Shown piece after piece: positions 1 to 7,643 of a DNA stretch of 64,000 nucleotides; the stretch's first letter is position 1; each line of letters opens with the position of its first letter. The notes under the pieces were generated by a model, which was not told the origin of the DNA, made no database searches, and worked only from the letters and a program-made list of their open reading frames with translations. Location of the stretch: assembly GCA_002421905.1 (NCBI GenBank), contig DISK01000015.1:89974-153973 (forward strand), in the 5' to 3' direction. A program made the translations under genes and the position numbers. This DNA is from Micavibrio sp. UBA6212 (lineage in GTDB: Bacteria > Pseudomonadota > Alphaproteobacteria > Micavibrionales > Micavibrionaceae).

Positions 1-1
1 C

Positions 2-1771
2 TCAACTCCTCGCGCTACCACATTGGAACGACAACAAAATCTGGACAATAGAACTTTTGATGCTGTTTTACAGACAAAGCAAACGATCAGCACCGAAAGT
101 CAGATTTCGAACCTGATTCAAGTTGCCAAGGGAGAGCTTCTGGCTGGCCAATATGTCAGATTAATCCCCATTCCGCCTGCCAGTGCAGCTGCATTTGCGC
201 AAGATATAATCGCACCACTCCCCACCGAGGCCGTTTTACAAAATCTTTTAACAACCATTCAGTCTCTGGGGGCAGATGATGCTGCACTCAAATCAAATAT
301 TTTGAATATTCTGGCAAAGACAGCCCTTCCTGTGACGCTGCAAAACAGCACCAACCCCGCGCATATCAATCTTATTCAGAACGTCCAGACCCTTCTTCAG
401 CAATCCGGCATTCCTTCGTCGTTTCCTTTTGGAGTGCAGAATGGTGCGAACAGCGCTGGCAACGCAGCATCAATGCCATTGCAAAGCTTTAACCCCACCA
501 CGCCGATTGATGCTCAAATTCTTGGCTTTCAGTCACCAGCTCTCCCTGTAGCAGCAGGCGCCGCGGGGACTATAAGTGGAGGCATCGCCGGCGCAAATGC
601 ATTACCAAATGCACCATCAAGTGTGGCAACGAGCATATCGACCAACGTTACACCTACACCAGCGGACACCCCACTTTCGCAATCTCCCCCGCAAACAAGT
701 CAGATGATAACACAACAACCGCCCCCATCCTCCAGCGGTGGAAATCCAACCACATTAAATGGTCTTGTTTTTATTTCTTCTCAATCAGTTAGTGGCGAGA
801 ATAAAAGTATTTCCTCAATAAATATTGGTCAGGTTATTGGTCAGACAACGCAAAATCTTCCAATTATCTCGATTCCGGTTCCCGGAGCAGGATTTAATCA
901 GTCCTATGTCATGCAGTTCGAAGCGCAAAATCTGCGACTCACAGGCATGGAAGCAGGGACAACATTCGGCCAAATGGCTAATCCTGCAACCAATCCGGCA
1001 GCCACGAGCACAAACCCGGCTTTACCCAGCCCGATTTTTCTATCGCTTCAGCCCGATGTCGCTGGACAAAATGCCCAGATGGTTAAAAGCCCAACATGGC
1101 AAAGTCTGCAAGACCTTATGCTGTTTTTAACCCAAATGCAGACTGGACAAAATCTGCAGGCCGCAAACAACTCTGTTTCTAATCTGGCAGCCATGATCCC
1201 GTCCCCTGCCCATCCGGCCAATCTTGGGGCTCTCTCAATGTTCTTTTTATCAATATTCCGCAGCGGGGATACCGAGAACTGGATGCCCACCGACACCTTG
1301 GCGGCTTTGCGCCAGAGCAGCAAGGGGCGCTCAATTCTGGAAAACATAACCACTGATCTGGCGCGCATGACACGCGCAGACAATGCTCCGGTCATGCATG
1401 ATTGGCGCGGAACCTTTATTCCGTTTCTGTGGGAACAGCAAATCTATAAAGTCCCTTTATATTACAAAGAGATGCCTGATGAAGCTCAGCAGGAAAATGA
1501 GCGCAAAAAACGACGCCTGCGGTTCCTGTTTGATCTCAGCCTCTCGCGTATGGGGGACGTGCAGATTGATGGTTTTCTGGATACAGCCCGCCTTGATCTG
1601 ATTATGCGAACAAAGACCCCGCTCAGCCCACCTATGCAAACAAGGATGAAGCGGCTTTATACCGGAGCAGTCGAAAAATCCAACATGACGGGAGAGCTCA
1701 GCTTTCAATTCAAGCCCGAAACATGGGTGGATTTTTCAAAACCCCTTGAAGGAATTGGGGTTGAAGCCTGA
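2..1771 (+). CDS. FliK-like hook-length control homologue (5' partial)
   Basis: The reading frame is open to the left edge, and the first possible start inside the window is a TTG at 23, so the true start probably lies upstream. About 370 residues are Ala/Pro/Ser/Thr/Gln-rich and low complexity, as in the secreted part of hook-length rulers. The last ~110 residues are a compact domain (segment RLRFLFDLSLSRMGDVQIDG, then LDLIMRTKTPLSPPM and a conserved-looking C-terminus) resembling the C-terminal domain of alphaproteobacterial FliK-like proteins. A second, more canonical FliK is encoded at 24999. It precedes rpsU with an 83-bp gap. The family assignment rests on architecture and C-terminal pattern only. 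Confidence 0.5.
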   Translation, partial: STPRATTLERQQNLDNRTFDAVLQTKQTISTESQISNLIQVAKGELLAGQYVRLIPIPPASAAAFAQDIIAPLPTEAVLQNLLTTIQSLGADDAALKSNILNILAKTALPVTLQNSTNPAHINLIQNVQTLLQQSGIPSSFPFGVQNGANSAGNAASMPLQSFNPTTPIDAQILGFQSPALPVAAGAAGTISGGIAGANALPNAPSSVATSISTNVTPTPADTPLSQSPPQTSQMITQQPPPSSSGGNPTTLNGLVFISSQSVSGENKSISSINIGQVIGQTTQNLPIISIPVPGAGFNQSYVMQFEAQNLRLTGMEAGTTFGQMANPATNPAATSTNPALPSPIFLSLQPDVAGQNAQMVKSPTWQSLQDLMLFLTQMQTGQNLQAANNSVSNLAAMIPSPAHPANLGALSMFFLSIFRSGDTENWMPTDTLAALRQSSKGRSILENITTDLARMTRADNAPVMHDWRGTFIPFLWEQQIYKVPLYYKEMPDEAQQENERKKRRLRFLFDLSLSRMGDVQIDGFLDTARLDLIMRTKTPLSPPMQTRMKRLYTGAVEKSNMTGELSFQFKPETWVDFSKPLEGIGVEA

Positions 1772-1790
1772 ATATTTTTGATATTTTTAC

Positions 1791-1818
1791 TTGCAAAGCC
1801 TTGGAAACATGGTAAAAA
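1791..1818 (+). promoter_or_regulatory. Putative sigma-70 promoter for rpsU
   Basis: TTGCAA at 1791-1796 and TAAAAA at 1813-1818 are separated by 16 bp and sit 37 bp before the rpsU start, with no gene in between. The boxes are imperfect, so this is a weak prediction. Confidence 0.35.
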
Positions 1819-1854
1819 GGCGACCTATTCAAGACCGGAAAGGGGTGATTTTAG

Positions 1855-2061
1855 TTGGTAACAGTATCTGTTCGTGACAATAACGTTGAGCAAGCTCTGC
1901 GTGTCCTCAAGAAAAAGATGCAGCGCGAAGGCATTTTTCGTGAAATGAAAATGCGTCGTGACTTCGAAAAACCTTCCGAGAAGAAGAAACGCGAAAAAGC
2001 GGAATCCGTGCGTCGTTGGCGCAAGTTGGACCGTAAGCGCAAAGAGCGCACAGGGTTCTAA
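1855..2061 (+). CDS. rpsU: 30S ribosomal protein S21
   Basis: This 68-residue, strongly basic protein is a component of the small ribosomal subunit. It carries the family signature VRDNNVEQALRVLKKKMQRE followed by a Lys/Arg-rich C-terminal helix (PSEKKKREKAESVRR), and its length is normal for alphaproteobacterial S21. The start is a TTG preceded by a good AGGGG ribosome-binding site at 1841-1845; there is no ATG alternative near the conserved N-terminus. It is followed by a strong intrinsic terminator, so it is probably monocistronic. Confidence 0.97.
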   Translation: MVTVSVRDNNVEQALRVLKKKMQREGIFREMKMRRDFEKPSEKKKREKAESVRRWRKLDRKRKERTGF

Positions 2062-2093
2062 TCGTTCCCCCGCGATTTTTAGATAGAATTATG

Positions 2094-2135
2094 AAACCGC
2101 CTTGCCGTTATTGAGTCAGGCGGTTTTGTTTATTC
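2094..2135 (+). terminator. Rho-independent terminator of rpsU
   Basis: AAACCGCCT (2094-2102) pairs with AGGCGGTTT (2118-2126), a 9-bp stem with a 15-nt loop, followed by a T-rich tract. It begins 33 bp after the rpsU stop. A partial copy of its 3' half recurs at 2940-2959. Confidence 0.85.
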
Positions 2136-2173
2136 CCAAGTTAAGAAAAAAATTAACGCATCCCACAAATTTA

Positions 2174-2203
2174 TTGACATAAACATAAATCAGGTTTTAT
2201 AAC
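2174..2203 (+). promoter_or_regulatory. Putative sigma-70 promoter of the 208-aa gene
   Basis: TTGACA (2174-2179) and TATAAC (2198-2203) have an 18-bp spacer (17 if TTATAA is taken as -10). They lie about 58 bp upstream of the ATG at 2262 in an AT-rich leader, directly after the rpsU terminator. Confidence 0.55.
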
Positions 2204-2261
2204 CCTAACCAAATTATCTTAAGTTTAGAATTAGAGCCGCGAGTATTAGGAACGTGCAATC

Positions 2262-2888
2262 ATGAAGTTTTTAGCCAGTGTATTAAAAGGTGTGAGAAAT
2301 GTGTTTATGGTCATAGGAACCATTGCTATTTCCGACCACTTTCTCAACACAGATAAAGCTGGCCAAACAGAATCCCCTGCCCGCCCTCAACAAGCTACCC
2401 AGCAAGTAAAACCTTCTTTTGATGTTGACTCTGCACGCACAAGCCTCAAAACCAAGTGGGACAATATTAGTTCGACTTTGGAACGATTGAAAAAATATGA
2501 GGCTGAACTTGCCATCTCTTGCGAACTTGAAAAACAAGGAGCTATAGACGCTCAAAGAAATAGTGAAAAATACAATCCTCTTACCGATCTATGGGGATCT
2601 GCTACCGGACGCGATTTTGATGCAGAAAATAGTCAAGCTATTACAGCCTTTTCTGACTGCATTGAAGATAGGGTAAACAAAGTCAAACACGTAATGGAAA
2701 AAGTGGTCGGTATGCCAGGTCATTGCCCCCACTCTGTATTGGCTGGAAGAAACCATGCAAACGATTGGGCGTTGGGGTTTATCAAAAAAGGTTATGGGGG
2801 AACGGCTGCGGTTATCTCACAGATAAAAAATATTCACCCCCAGTACCACTGTCGAGATACATATCCATATATGTATGATCTAAAATAA
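2262..2888 (+). CDS. Hypothetical protein, membrane-anchored N-terminus
   Basis: I do not recognise this 208-residue protein. The N-terminus has a short hydrophobic stretch (residues ~8-27, VLKGVRNVFMVIGTIAIS) that could be a signal anchor, then a Gln/Pro-rich linker to ~50 and a mostly helical, charged body. Three scattered Cys residues and a C-terminal HCRDTYPYMYD motif are visible. The ATG at 2262 has an AGGAA-like site upstream and the gene has its own near-consensus promoter. It sits between two copies of a terminator-derived sequence, so it may have been acquired by insertion or duplication. The coding assignment rests on length, promoter and position only. Confidence 0.55.
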   Translation: MKFLASVLKGVRNVFMVIGTIAISDHFLNTDKAGQTESPARPQQATQQVKPSFDVDSARTSLKTKWDNISSTLERLKKYEAELAISCELEKQGAIDAQRNSEKYNPLTDLWGSATGRDFDAENSQAITAFSDCIEDRVNKVKHVMEKVVGMPGHCPHSVLAGRNHANDWALGFIKKGYGGTAAVISQIKNIHPQYHCRDTYPYMYDLK

Positions 2889-2921
2889 CCCAGAGCATAT
2901 CTTCTTGGATATTTTCTATTT

Positions 2922-2960
2922 GATAGAATTGATTCAAACTGAGTCAGGCGGTTTTGTTTT
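2922..2960 (+). repeat. Degenerate copy of the rpsU terminator region
   Basis: The 20-mer at 2940-2959 is identical to 2112-2131 (3' arm plus T-tract of the rpsU terminator), and the nonamer at 2922-2930 matches 2082-2090. The 5' stem arm has been lost (12 nt shorter between the two blocks), so the copy can no longer form the hairpin. The pair brackets the 208-aa gene. Confidence 0.7.
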
Positions 2961-2993
2961 TCTTTGCCTTCCTTTAATTTATTATGTATAAGC

Positions 2994-3266
2994 ATGCACA
3001 TGATTTACTGCGTTTCCCCTTCTGCTGTTGATGAGGAGCATATCCTCTCCCTAGGATGCGAACTTGAGCGAGCTGTTTTGTCCGGCAACCAGTCTCTCAT
3101 TAACGAGGCATTTCGCAGAATGAGTGCGAATCCCCAAATCCCAAGAGAATTTCGGGGGGAGATTATTGGTCGGGCCTTAAAGCTTTTATCAGGAATTGAT
3201 ACCGACTCTACCCGTGAGGCGACCTCTTATATTACTGGTGTCCCCATCGCGGCTTACGGTTTGTAA
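2994..3266 (+). CDS. Small hypothetical protein
   Basis: This 90-residue ORF (from ATG 2994; an upstream TTG at 2964 would give 100) is of unknown function. It is mildly acidic, with central helices (EHILSLGCELERAVLSGNQS and NEAFRRMSANPQIPREFRGE). No membrane segment or recognised domain is visible. It ends 6 bp from the convergent fliR stop. No clear ribosome-binding site precedes either start, so this may not be expressed. Confidence 0.35.
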   Translation: MHMIYCVSPSAVDEEHILSLGCELERAVLSGNQSLINEAFRRMSANPQIPREFRGEIIGRALKLLSGIDTDSTREATSYITGVPIAAYGL

Positions 3267-3272
3267 CAGATA

Positions 3273-4061
3273 TCAGCCGGATGCGGAGGTGTTGGGCAAA
3301 AAGACCCCCATGCCTTCGGCGAACCAGTTCAGCCAAAACAGCATCATGGTTGACCCCACCAGCGCAAACAGCACCAGCGCAATCCAAATCTGCAGCGGAA
3401 CGGCAATCATAAAAACCTGAACCTGAGGCATCAGCTTGGACATAACACCCATACCGATATACAGCAGCATCACAACCACCAGAAACGGTGCCGTCATCTG
3501 GACACCAATCACAAAGGCCATAGAGAGTTGGCGTATCAAAAGAGCGGCCATGCTGCCGACATCGGGAACCTGCCCCAAGGGAAACAGTTCATAGCTGCGG
3601 ATCATGGCCATAATCAATAACTGGTGCATATCCGTAACAAAGATCAGCAACGTCCCAGCCAATGTAATAAATCCGCCGATGATTGACCCTTGAGAGGCAA
3701 ATGCCGGGTTAAAAATCTGGGCGTTGGCCAATGACGACTGGGTCGAGATAATCATACCCGCGACATCTAACGCCGACAGCAGGACACGGCTTACCGTTCC
3801 GATGAATAACCCAACGACAAATTCCATCAAAATCAGGGTCATCAGCATGAAAGTTCCGGGAAGCGGCGTGGGGATTTTGGCCTGAAGGAAAGGAAACAGA
3901 ATAAAGGAAAAAGCGAGCGCAAAATGTAACCGGATATTGGCAGGAACGTAGGAGTTCCCAATCCCCGGCATAATCATGATGATCGTCCCCATACGGACGA
4001 AGGTCAGCATGAAGGCCAAGACCCCCGTGGTCAGAAAGGTCTGAAGATCGCTATACCCCAT
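3273..4061 (-). CDS. fliR: Flagellar export gate protein FliR
   Basis: This integral membrane subunit belongs to the FliP-FliQ-FliR core of the flagellar type III export gate. The 262-residue length and the series of about six hydrophobic helices match FliR. Characteristic features include the N-terminal LTFVRMGTIIMIMPGIG segment and the central VSRVLLSALDVAGMIISTQ segment. It is the last gene of the minus-strand operon flgB-flgC-fliE-fliQ-fliR, 15 bp after fliQ. In many alphaproteobacteria flhB follows fliR; here a convergent small ORF does instead. Confidence 0.95.
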   Translation of the reverse strand: MGYSDLQTFLTTGVLAFMLTFVRMGTIIMIMPGIGNSYVPANIRLHFALAFSFILFPFLQAKIPTPLPGTFMLMTLILMEFVVGLFIGTVSRVLLSALDVAGMIISTQSSLANAQIFNPAFASQGSIIGGFITLAGTLLIFVTDMHQLLIMAMIRSYELFPLGQVPDVGSMAALLIRQLSMAFVIGVQMTAPFLVVVMLLYIGMGVMSKLMPQVQVFMIAVPLQIWIALVLFALVGSTMMLFWLNWFAEGMGVFLPNTSASG

Positions 4062-4076
4062 CCCGTTCCTCTTCCG

Positions 4077-4343
4077 TTATTTGATCGATACGATATGGTC
4101 TGCCAACATATTCATAAACTCGACCAAAGCCGTTGTCATCATGGGAAGGCCAACAAAAATGGCAAAGAATATGGCGAGAATTTTTGGAACGAAGACCAGC
4201 GTGACTTCCTGAATCTGGGTCAAGGCCTGTACCAAGGCAACAGCAGTTCCAACCACCAGACCGACCAGCATAACAGGCGCGCTCAGTTCTATACTGAGCA
4301 TGATCGACTGCCTGACCAGATCAATAACTTCCAATTCATCCAT
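4077..4343 (-). CDS. fliQ: Flagellar export gate protein FliQ
   Basis: This 88-residue, two-helix membrane protein is a subunit of the export gate inside the MS ring. The family pattern is clear: an N-terminal acidic/hydrophobic segment, the first helix with APVMLVGLVVGTAVALVQA, the loop motif LTQIQEVTLVFVPKI, and a second hydrophobic helix. It lies between fliE and fliR, as is standard. Confidence 0.96.
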   Translation of the reverse strand: MDELEVIDLVRQSIMLSIELSAPVMLVGLVVGTAVALVQALTQIQEVTLVFVPKILAIFFAIFVGLPMMTTALVEFMNMLADHIVSIK

Positions 4344-4391
4344 GGGGGGTATTCTAGGCCTGATTCTTACTTAGAGCAAACGTGAAATAGC

Positions 4392-4715
4392 CTAAACCGG
4401 CGAGTTCTGAACCTTGTTATAAGCATCGATTGCGGCGTCCCGTACGGCAGACACTGTTTCAAGTGTCAGCTTTGCCGCTGTCACGGCTTGCGTGATTGCC
4501 AGAGGATCCATTTTCCCAGTGACACCAGCCGCGGAGGCACGCTCCCCCTCTTTCAAAGTATTAATCGAGCTGCGAACTGTTTCTTCCAGAAAGTTTCCAA
4601 AAGATGCTTTGGAAGGGGCAGAAGATTCGCTCAAACCTTCGGACACAGACGCCGTTTTTGCCATATTGGCATAAGCGCTGGCTGCTGCTGCTGGATTTGA
4701 AATCATATCTGCCAT
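4392..4715 (-). CDS. fliE: Flagellar hook-basal body protein FliE
   Basis: This rod-base protein connects the MS ring to the proximal rod and is one of the first export substrates. It has 107 residues, with a disordered Ala/Ser-rich N-terminus and a typical FliE C-terminal helix (KMDPLAITQAVTAAKLTLET) ending in the DAAIDAYNKVQNSPV tail. It lies between flgC and fliQ on the minus strand, in the usual flgB-flgC-fliE order. Confidence 0.95.
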   Translation of the reverse strand: MADMISNPAAAASAYANMAKTASVSEGLSESSAPSKASFGNFLEETVRSSINTLKEGERASAAGVTGKMDPLAITQAVTAAKLTLETVSAVRDAAIDAYNKVQNSPV

Positions 4716-4760
4716 TTTATCTTCCTTTCGTCCCTGTGTTCTATTCTATCATATAAAGCG

Positions 4761-5174
4761 TTAACGTAAAATATCTATGGTTTTTGATGCCATTTCACGG
4801 GTTTGGGTGTACATACCCATATTGGCTTCGTAGGATTTCGAGGCTTCGCGCATATCCATCATCTCGATCAATGATGTCACGTTCGGCATTGTAACATAGC
4901 CATCAGCATCGGCGGACGGATGACCGGGCATATATTTTTTGGTATATTCTGCGGTCTTGTCTTGGGAGATTTTGTCCACTTCGACCATCTCTGCCCCGAC
5001 ATCCTTATCCATATAATTTTTGAAGGAAATGGTTTTGCGGGTATAGGGCAGTTCCCCGGCTTTGCTTGGTGCGGTGTCCGCATTGGCCATGTTCTGGGCA
5101 ATCACACGCACGCGTTCGCTTTGCACCTTCATACCGGAACCGGAAATCTTCATCGTTGATAACAAGTCTGCCAT
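4761..5174 (-). CDS. flgC: Flagellar proximal rod protein FlgC
   Basis: This 137-residue rod protein has the N-terminal rod/hook motif SERVRVIAQNMANADT (residues ~19-34) and the C-terminal coiled-coil segment EASKSYEANMGMYTQTREMA typical of FlgC. The central region carries the family's GHPSADADGYVTMPNV turn. It is translated from the flgB transcript, 32 bp downstream of flgB. Confidence 0.97.
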   Translation of the reverse strand: MADLLSTMKISGSGMKVQSERVRVIAQNMANADTAPSKAGELPYTRKTISFKNYMDKDVGAEMVEVDKISQDKTAEYTKKYMPGHPSADADGYVTMPNVTSLIEMMDMREASKSYEANMGMYTQTREMASKTIDILR

Positions 5175-5205
5175 TTTTTTATCCCCTTATCCTAAATTTC
5201 TTGTC

Positions 5206-5625
5206 CTAATTTCTTGTTCCCAGAGAGGTGCGGATCATATCCACATTATTCCGGTATAAATTTACCATCAGGTTGTAATCCATCTGCGTTTCGCTGGCGC
5301 GGACCATCTGTTCTTCCAGAACCACAGCATTTCCGTCCGGAGCCACTTCAAACGGCGTTCTGTTTTTGATTTCTCTTGGGGTTGCCGCATGATTGTCGGG
5401 CAACATATGTGCAGGATCGCTGGTTCCCAAAGATACTTGCATTTTACGGCCACTCTCACCGATATTTTGAACCATTCTGGAAAAATCGACCTTGTTCAAA
5501 TCTTGCGAGATATAACCCGGCGTATCAGCATTGGCGACATTTTGGGAAATGACGGCCTGACGCTGGCTCAAATAATTCATTTTTGCGTTCATAGCCTGAA
5601 ACAGGCCTATATTTTCAATTGTCAT
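5206..5625 (-). CDS. flgB: Flagellar proximal rod protein FlgB
   Basis: This 139-residue protein is the first component of the proximal rod. The start at 5625 (MTIENIGLFQAM) is chosen because the rod-domain motif QAVISQNVANADTPGY follows at the usual distance; the longer upstream reading frame would run through the promoter. A GG-N10-GC sigma-54 element lies about 52-67 bp upstream. It heads the operon flgB-flgC-fliE-fliQ-fliR and is divergent from the FlhB-like gene. Confidence 0.95.
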   Translation of the reverse strand: MTIENIGLFQAMNAKMNYLSQRQAVISQNVANADTPGYISQDLNKVDFSRMVQNIGESGRKMQVSLGTSDPAHMLPDNHAATPREIKNRTPFEVAPDGNAVVLEEQMVRASETQMDYNLMVNLYRNNVDMIRTSLGTRN

Positions 5626-5676
5626 GATCCTTACCCTTATGTTTACTGTTATGGATCGTTTACCCGAAAAGAGATT

Positions 5677-5692
5677 TGCCAAAACCATGCCA
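5677..5692 (-). promoter_or_regulatory. Sigma-54 promoter of flgB operon
   Basis: Read on the minus strand the element is TGGCATGGTTTTGGCA: -24 GG at 5691-5690 and -12 GC at 5679-5678 with exactly 10 bp between. The predicted start site is near 5667, giving a ~42-nt leader to flgB. It matches the layout of three other sites in this window. It overlaps the 5' end of the divergent FlhB-like gene. Confidence 0.7.
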
Positions 5693-6094
5693 GATAAGCC
5701 ACCGCGTACCGATATTATGGATGACAATGCCCAGAACGGCATAACTCATTCAAATATAAAGAAAAAATCTCATAATCCGACGGCAGTAGCCCTCACGATC
5801 GGCAATGGTGATGATCTTACTCCCCGCATTGCTGCGGCTGGGCGGGGAAAAATTGCCGAGCAGATTTTGCAGCTCGCCTTTGCCAATGGGGTAAAAGTCC
5901 GCGAGGATTCGGCTTTAGCGGAAATGCTGGCTAAAATCGAATTGGAGAGCCCCATTCCCTCGGAAGCCTTTCTGGCAGTTGCCGAAGTCATGTCCTATGT
6001 TTATAAAGCCAATAACCAACCCAATCCGTTTGATGCGTTGCTGGATATCTCTGCTTCCGCTACGGCTATAGACGATACCCCGAAAGAAGATTGA
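5687..6094 (+). CDS. Stand-alone FlhB C-terminal domain protein (FlhX-like)
   Basis: The sequence matches the cytoplasmic C-terminal domain of FlhB/YscU, which switches export specificity, but has no membrane domain. Seen here: AVALTIGNG, then PRIAAAGRGKIAEQILQLA, VKVREDSALAEMLAKIEL and IPSEAFLAVAEVMSYVYKAN, the canonical order of the domain. The FlhB auto-cleavage tetrapeptide NPTH is replaced by NPTA, without the following His-Tyr. The start is uncertain: ATG 5687 gives 135 aa, ATG 5651 gives 147, and neither has a good ribosome-binding site. It is followed 4 bp later by fliO. Full-length flhB is not in the window. Confidence 0.85.
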   Translation: MPDKPPRTDIMDDNAQNGITHSNIKKKSHNPTAVALTIGNGDDLTPRIAAAGRGKIAEQILQLAFANGVKVREDSALAEMLAKIELESPIPSEAFLAVAEVMSYVYKANNQPNPFDALLDISASATAIDDTPKED

Positions 6095-6098
6095 AATT

Positions 6099-6383
6099 AT
6101 GGATATGATAGAAATTACCCGCTTCTTTGTTGCTTTTTTGTTTGTCATGGCCTTGATGGGCGGTTTATGGCTGGTTTTGCGTAAATTGGGACTTAATGGT
6201 CATATCCCAACTACCCCCGTAACCAAAAGACGATTGAAGGTCGTCGAGGTGCTGATGCTTGATCCACGGCGCAAAGCCATTATTCTGCGAAGAGATGACA
6301 CAGAGCATCTTGTTATTTTGGGGGCTTCGGGCGAAACTGTTGTCGAAACACAGATTCCCGTAAAGGCAAATGATGACTCATAA
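6099..6383 (+). CDS. fliO: Flagellar biosynthesis protein FliO
   Basis: This 94-residue protein has one N-terminal transmembrane helix (residues ~7-28, TRFFVAFLFVMALMGGLWLV). A small cytoplasmic beta domain follows (RLKVVEVLMLDPRRKAIILRRDDTEHLVILG), the standard FliO architecture. FliO is an assembly factor for the FliP pore. It overlaps fliP by 14 bp, implying coupled translation, and follows the FlhB-like gene by 4 bp. Confidence 0.9.
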   Translation: MDMIEITRFFVAFLFVMALMGGLWLVLRKLGLNGHIPTTPVTKRRLKVVEVLMLDPRRKAIILRRDDTEHLVILGASGETVVETQIPVKANDDS

Positions 6384-7260
6384 TCAGAAAATTCAATCCC
6401 CGTCATCCCGTGAGCATTCTGGCACAAACAAGACCAGCCCGCGCGGAGTGCGGAAATGGATACCGGCCTTGTCCGGCGTAGCCATTTTATCATTCCTTGT
6501 CCTTTCCCTTGTTCACCCCGCCTTTGCCCAAGTTATTTCGATGGATCTGGGCAATGAAGCAGACGGCACAGTAACCGGACGTATTGTCCAGATGATGGCG
6601 TTGCTGACGGTTCTCTCGCTCGCACCATCTATCCTGATTATGATGACCTCTTTTACGCGGATCATCGTTGTCTTGTCATTCTTGAGAACAGCCATTGGTT
6701 TGCAACAATCTCCGCCCAATACTGTTCTGATTTCACTGGCTTTGTTTCTAACATTTTTTGTGATGGCGCCGACTTTTCAGGAATCCTATAAGCAAGGGAT
6801 TGAGCCTCTCATCAACGAACAAATCGACGAAATGGATGCCTTCTATAAGGCAACCGAACCGTTCAAGATTTTCATGCTCAAACATGCACGAGAAAAAGAT
6901 TTGCAGCTTTTCATCGACGCCGATGGCGGGCCGAAAGTCGAGAAACCAACTGACCTGTCTTTGCAGGTGGTCATTCCAGCCTTTATGATTTCTGAATTGC
7001 GTCGGGCCTTCGAGATCGGCTTTATGTTATTCTTGCCGTTTCTGGTGATTGATATTGTGACTTCGTCGATCCTGATGTCGATGGGGATGATGATGCTTCC
7101 GCCGATTGTGATTTCCCTGCCGTTCAAGATCGTTTTCTTTGTTCTGGTGGATGGATGGAATCTCGTAACCGGCTCATTGATCAAAAGCTTTGATATGGAT
7201 GCAAACAGCCTGACAGCCACTCTCCCGACCGGTGTTGTCGATACAACGCCGAAAGAATAG
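6370..7260 (+). CDS. fliP: Flagellar export gate protein FliP
   Basis: This 296-residue core subunit of the export gate carries hallmark segments: LSLAPSILIMMTSFTRIIVV, LRTAIGLQQSPPNTVLISLA, the periplasmic loop, then PAFMISELRRAFEIGFML and MGMMMLPPIVISLPFKI. The N-terminus is longer than average: ~30 hydrophilic residues precede a signal-like hydrophobic stretch ending PAFAQ at ~54, so a later start is possible. It is the last flagellar gene of this plus-strand run. Confidence 0.97.
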   Translation: MMTHNQKIQSPSSREHSGTNKTSPRGVRKWIPALSGVAILSFLVLSLVHPAFAQVISMDLGNEADGTVTGRIVQMMALLTVLSLAPSILIMMTSFTRIIVVLSFLRTAIGLQQSPPNTVLISLALFLTFFVMAPTFQESYKQGIEPLINEQIDEMDAFYKATEPFKIFMLKHAREKDLQLFIDADGGPKVEKPTDLSLQVVIPAFMISELRRAFEIGFMLFLPFLVIDIVTSSILMSMGMMMLPPIVISLPFKIVFFVLVDGWNLVTGSLIKSFDMDANSLTATLPTGVVDTTPKE

Positions 7261-7270
7261 GATTAGGGGC

Positions 7271-7639
7271 ATGAAACCAGCCAGACAAAACCTGCTCCTT
7301 GTTCTTGGCTTATGCCTGATGGTAACAGGTGCTTTTCCGGTTGATGCCGCCGAAGATCATCCTGAATGGTTTAGGTGCCTCCAGAACTCTGATTGTGTTG
7401 TGGTAGGTGATGGATGCGCCATTCACGCAGCGAACAGTAATTTCGTCGCCAAAGCTGATACTTATTATAAGGACATGGCGACAAAAATGGAATGCGAGCA
7501 ATCGCAAGACAAGGCTATGCTCAAAGCCACTTGTATTACGAGAAAAATCCCCTGCAAAAAATTCTTTGGGATGATCAATGACCCTGCATCAACTTGTGCC
7601 GAGAAAGTCTGCGCGCTAGCTCCCCTAACAGAAAAATAA
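7271..7639 (+). CDS. Cys-rich exported protein, unknown
   Basis: This 122-residue protein has a clear signal peptide (NLLLVLGLCLMVTGAFPVDAA, cleavage near residue 27) and about eight Cys residues in the mature part, probably disulfide-bonded in the periplasm. The spacing CLQNSDCVVVGDGC is notable. The ATG at 7271 is chosen because it begins the signal peptide; it lies 10 bp after fliP, behind AGGATTAGG. I do not recognise the family. It ends 4 bp from the convergent TPR gene. Confidence 0.6.
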   Translation: MKPARQNLLLVLGLCLMVTGAFPVDAAEDHPEWFRCLQNSDCVVVGDGCAIHAANSNFVAKADTYYKDMATKMECEQSQDKAMLKATCITRKIPCKKFFGMINDPASTCAEKVCALAPLTEK

Positions 7640-7643
7640 CACC

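Noticed and set aside
2141..2157. CtrA-like TTAA-TTAA pair after rpsU
   Set aside because: The spacer is 8 rather than 7 bases, so it does not match the full-site consensus.
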